A stretch of DNA of 64,000 bases from Tritrichomonas musculus (lineage: Eukaryota; Parabasalia; Tritrichomonadida; Tritrichomonadidae). Position numbers and translations under genes: made by a program. Below, piece after piece: positions 61,901 to 64,000 of the stretch. Position 1 is the first letter of the stretch. Each line of letters begins with the position of its first letter. The stretch is taken from positions 5,456,001 to 5,520,000 of the forward strand of contig JAPFFF010000002.1 in the NCBI GenBank assembly GCA_039105265.1. The letters run 5' to 3'. The notes under the pieces are model-generated. The model was not told the origin of the DNA, ran no database searches, and worked only from the letters and a program-made list of their open reading frames with translations.

Positions 61901-64000
61901 ATGACGACATTGCCGCCCATAGCATGATCACGATCAGTAATGCTTAGCAGCTAGCTGGTTGTAACTGCGGCGAGTCGTCATCCGGACAAAGATATCACGA
62001 TTTCATCCGGAAGATCTGGAATGACGACATTGCCGCCCATAGCAAGACCACGATCAGCAATGCTTAGCAGCTAGCTGGTTGTAACTGCGGCGAGTCGTCA
62101 TCCGGACAAAGATATCACGATTTCATCCGGAAGATCTGGAATGACGACATTGCCGCCCATAGCAAGACCACGATCAGCAATGCTTAGCAGCTAGCTGGTT
62201 GTAACTGCGGCGAGTCGTCATCCGGACAAAGATATCGCGATTTCATCCGGAAGATCTGGAATGACGACATTGCCGCCCATAGCAAGACCACGATCAGCAA
62301 TGCTTAGCAGCTAGCTGGTTGTAACTGCGGCGAGTCGTCATCCGGACAAAGATATCGCGATTTCATCCGGAAGATCTGGAATTGACGACATTGCCGCCCA
62401 TAGGACGACCACGGTGGCAATAAAAAGATGAAAATAAAACAAACAAAAAACAAACAAAATTGATTATTTAATATTATTATTACGATTTTTTAATTTTTTT
62501 ATTTTGATAAAGCTTATTTAAAATATTCTGAGTCTTCTCAGAAATTTGTTAAATTTTTTTTTTATAAATATATATAACTTTTTGAAAGAATTATGGTCTT
62601 TTTATATTTATGGAAGAAGACCAAAATCTTTATTATTCAGCGAAATATCTATTTCATACGCAAAGACCTAATTCTTTAAAAGATAAAGTTCTAAAATTTT
62701 CTTGTAAAGTTTTGAAAAAGTTCACTAAGATAAAACCATGAAAAAGCGCCATTTTTATAGAACTAAACCAATCAAAGAAACCGAGATGACGACATTGCCG
62801 CCCATAGCAAGACCACGATCAGCAATGCTTAGCAGCTAGCTGGTTGTAACTGCGGCGAGTCGTCATCCGGACAAAGATATCACGATTTCATCCGGAAGAT
62901 CTGGAATGACGACATTGCCGCCCATAGCAAGACCACGATCAGCAATGCTTAGCAGCTAGCTGGTTGTAACTGCGGCGAGTCGTCATCCGGACAAAGATAT
63001 CGCGATTTCATCCGGAAGATCTGGAATGACGACATTGCCGCCCATAGCAAGACCACGATCAGCAATGCTTAGCAGCTAGCTGGTTGTAACTGCGGCGAGT
63101 CGTCATCCGGACAAAGATATCGCGATTTCATCCGGAAGATCTGGAATTGACGACATTGCCGCCCATAGGACGACCACGGTGGCAATAAAAAGATGAAAAT
63201 AAAACAAACAAAAAACAAACAAAATTGATTATTTAATATTATTATTACGATTTTTTAATTTTTTTATTTTGATAAAGCTTATTTAAAATATTCTGAGTCT
63301 TCTCAGAAATTTGTTAAATTTTTTTTTTATAAATATATATAACTTTTTGAAAGAATTATGGTCTTTTTATATTTATGGAAGAAGACCAAAATCTTTATTA
63401 TTCAGCGAAATATCTATTTCATACGCAAAGACCTAATTCTTTAAAAGATAAAGTTCTAAAATTTTCTTGTAAAGTTTTGAAAAAGTTCACTAAGATAAAA
63501 CCATGAAAAAGCGCCATTTTTATAGAACTAAACCAATCAAAGAAACCGAGATGACGACATTGCCGCCCATAGCAAGACCACGATCAGCAATGCTTAGCAG
63601 CTAGCTGGTTGTAACTGCGGCGAGTCGTCATCCGGACAAAGATATCACGATTTCATCCGGAAGATCTGGAATGACGACATTGCCGCCCATAGCAAGACCA
63701 CGATCAGCAATGCTTAGCAGCTAGCTGGTTGTAACTGCGGCGAGTCGTCATCCGGACAAAGATATCACGATTTCATCCGGAAGATCTGGAATGACGACAT
63801 TGCCGCCCATAGCAAGACCACGATCAGCAATGCTTAGCAGCTAGCTGGTTGTAACTGCGGCGAGTCGTCATCCGGACAAAGATATCGCGATTTCATCCGG
63901 AAGATCTGGAATGACGACATTGCCGCCCATAGCAAGACCACGATCAGCAATGCTTAGCAGCTAGCTGGTTGTAACTGCGGCGAGTCGTCATCCGGACAAA
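61801..64000. repeat. Higher-order satellite: 405-bp A/T spacer plus n x 120-bp GC-rich repeats
   Basis: A conserved leader starting AAGTTCTAAAATTTTC begins at 61801, 62686 and 63451, giving periods of 885 and 765 bp. The two differ by exactly one 120-bp unit. Each higher-order unit has four or three 120-bp copies (blocks from 61901, 62786 and 63551). A partial copy starting ATTGACGACATTG and an A/T-rich spacer follow. The third block continues past the window end. Near-perfect identity of spacers and units shows recent amplification or homogenisation. Confidence 0.9.
61901..62380. repeat. GC-rich 120-bp tandem repeat, first block (4 copies)
   Basis: Each unit begins ATGACGACATTGCCGCCCAT and contains the palindromes CAGCTAGCTG and TCCGGA (twice), an inverted pair TGACGAC ... 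GTCGTCA about 70 bp apart, and ATATC(A/G)CGATTTC. The A/G difference and the changed first copy (CATGATCACGATCAGT) allow units to be tracked. No ORF spans the array and no tRNA-like B box was found. Confidence 0.9.

Noticed and set aside
61901-64000. CRISPR array
   Set aside because: The 120-bp units are contiguous with no unique spacers, the genome is eukaryotic, and there are no cas genes.

Overview
The window is AT-rich DNA using the standard nuclear code, and it looks like the nuclear genome of a trichomonad (Parabasalia). The evidence is the gene families present (protein kinases fused to long Sel1/TPR arrays, a trichomonad-type ankyrin protein, an R2R3 Myb protein, an ATM-type kinase), intronless genes, and TCAYTTTT-type Initiator sequences only a few bases before the ATG. 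The family mix resembles Tritrichomonas more than anything else I know, but the species is an inference.

About 1-34.9 kb is the right-hand part of a very large Maverick/Polinton, a virus-like self-synthesising DNA transposon. Its hallmarks are an A32/FtsK-type packaging ATPase, two tandem double-jelly-roll-type major capsid genes, a protein-primed family B DNA polymerase, a retroviral-type integrase and a superfamily 3 helicase. It also carries a KilA-N protein, two long fibre-like proteins, several very basic SAP/AT-hook-like proteins, a type I membrane glycoprotein-like gene, tiny membrane proteins and a cluster of coiled-coil paralogues. The left end is outside the window, and so may be the cysteine protease usual in this family.

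The element has two blocks. Block 1 (1-17.1 kb) holds the virion and assembly genes. Block 2 (17.1-34.7 kb) holds polymerase, helicase, integrase and accessory genes. Nearly every block 2 gene starts just after a shared intergenic sequence containing AACGGTTTTGACA or a variant, followed by TCACTTTTATT or TCATTTTT and the ATG. Many copies sit between divergent genes and appear to serve both. Block 1 genes lack this motif, and several share a different leader. This suggests two expression classes, like early and late viral genes, built on the host Initiator and possibly on host Myb factors. The motif also corrects several gene starts, because it falls inside the 5' end of the longest ORFs.

The element probably ends between 34.74 and 35.05 kb, just upstream of a tRNA-Met(CAT) gene at 35057-35129. 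Host DNA follows: a metallo-beta-lactamase-fold hydrolase, a 2631-residue ATM-like kinase, two giant kinase-Sel1 proteins with recently expanded repeats, a Myb protein, a Sel1 protein, an ankyrin gene followed by decayed ankyrin units, and a kinase pseudogene. From 61.9 kb to the end is a GC-rich 120-bp satellite arranged in higher-order units of 765 or 885 bp. Several single-base frameshifts in the element (near 15092, 14194 and 20570, and in the Ser-Pro repeat near 24230-24340) mean it is either starting to decay or carries assembly indels.
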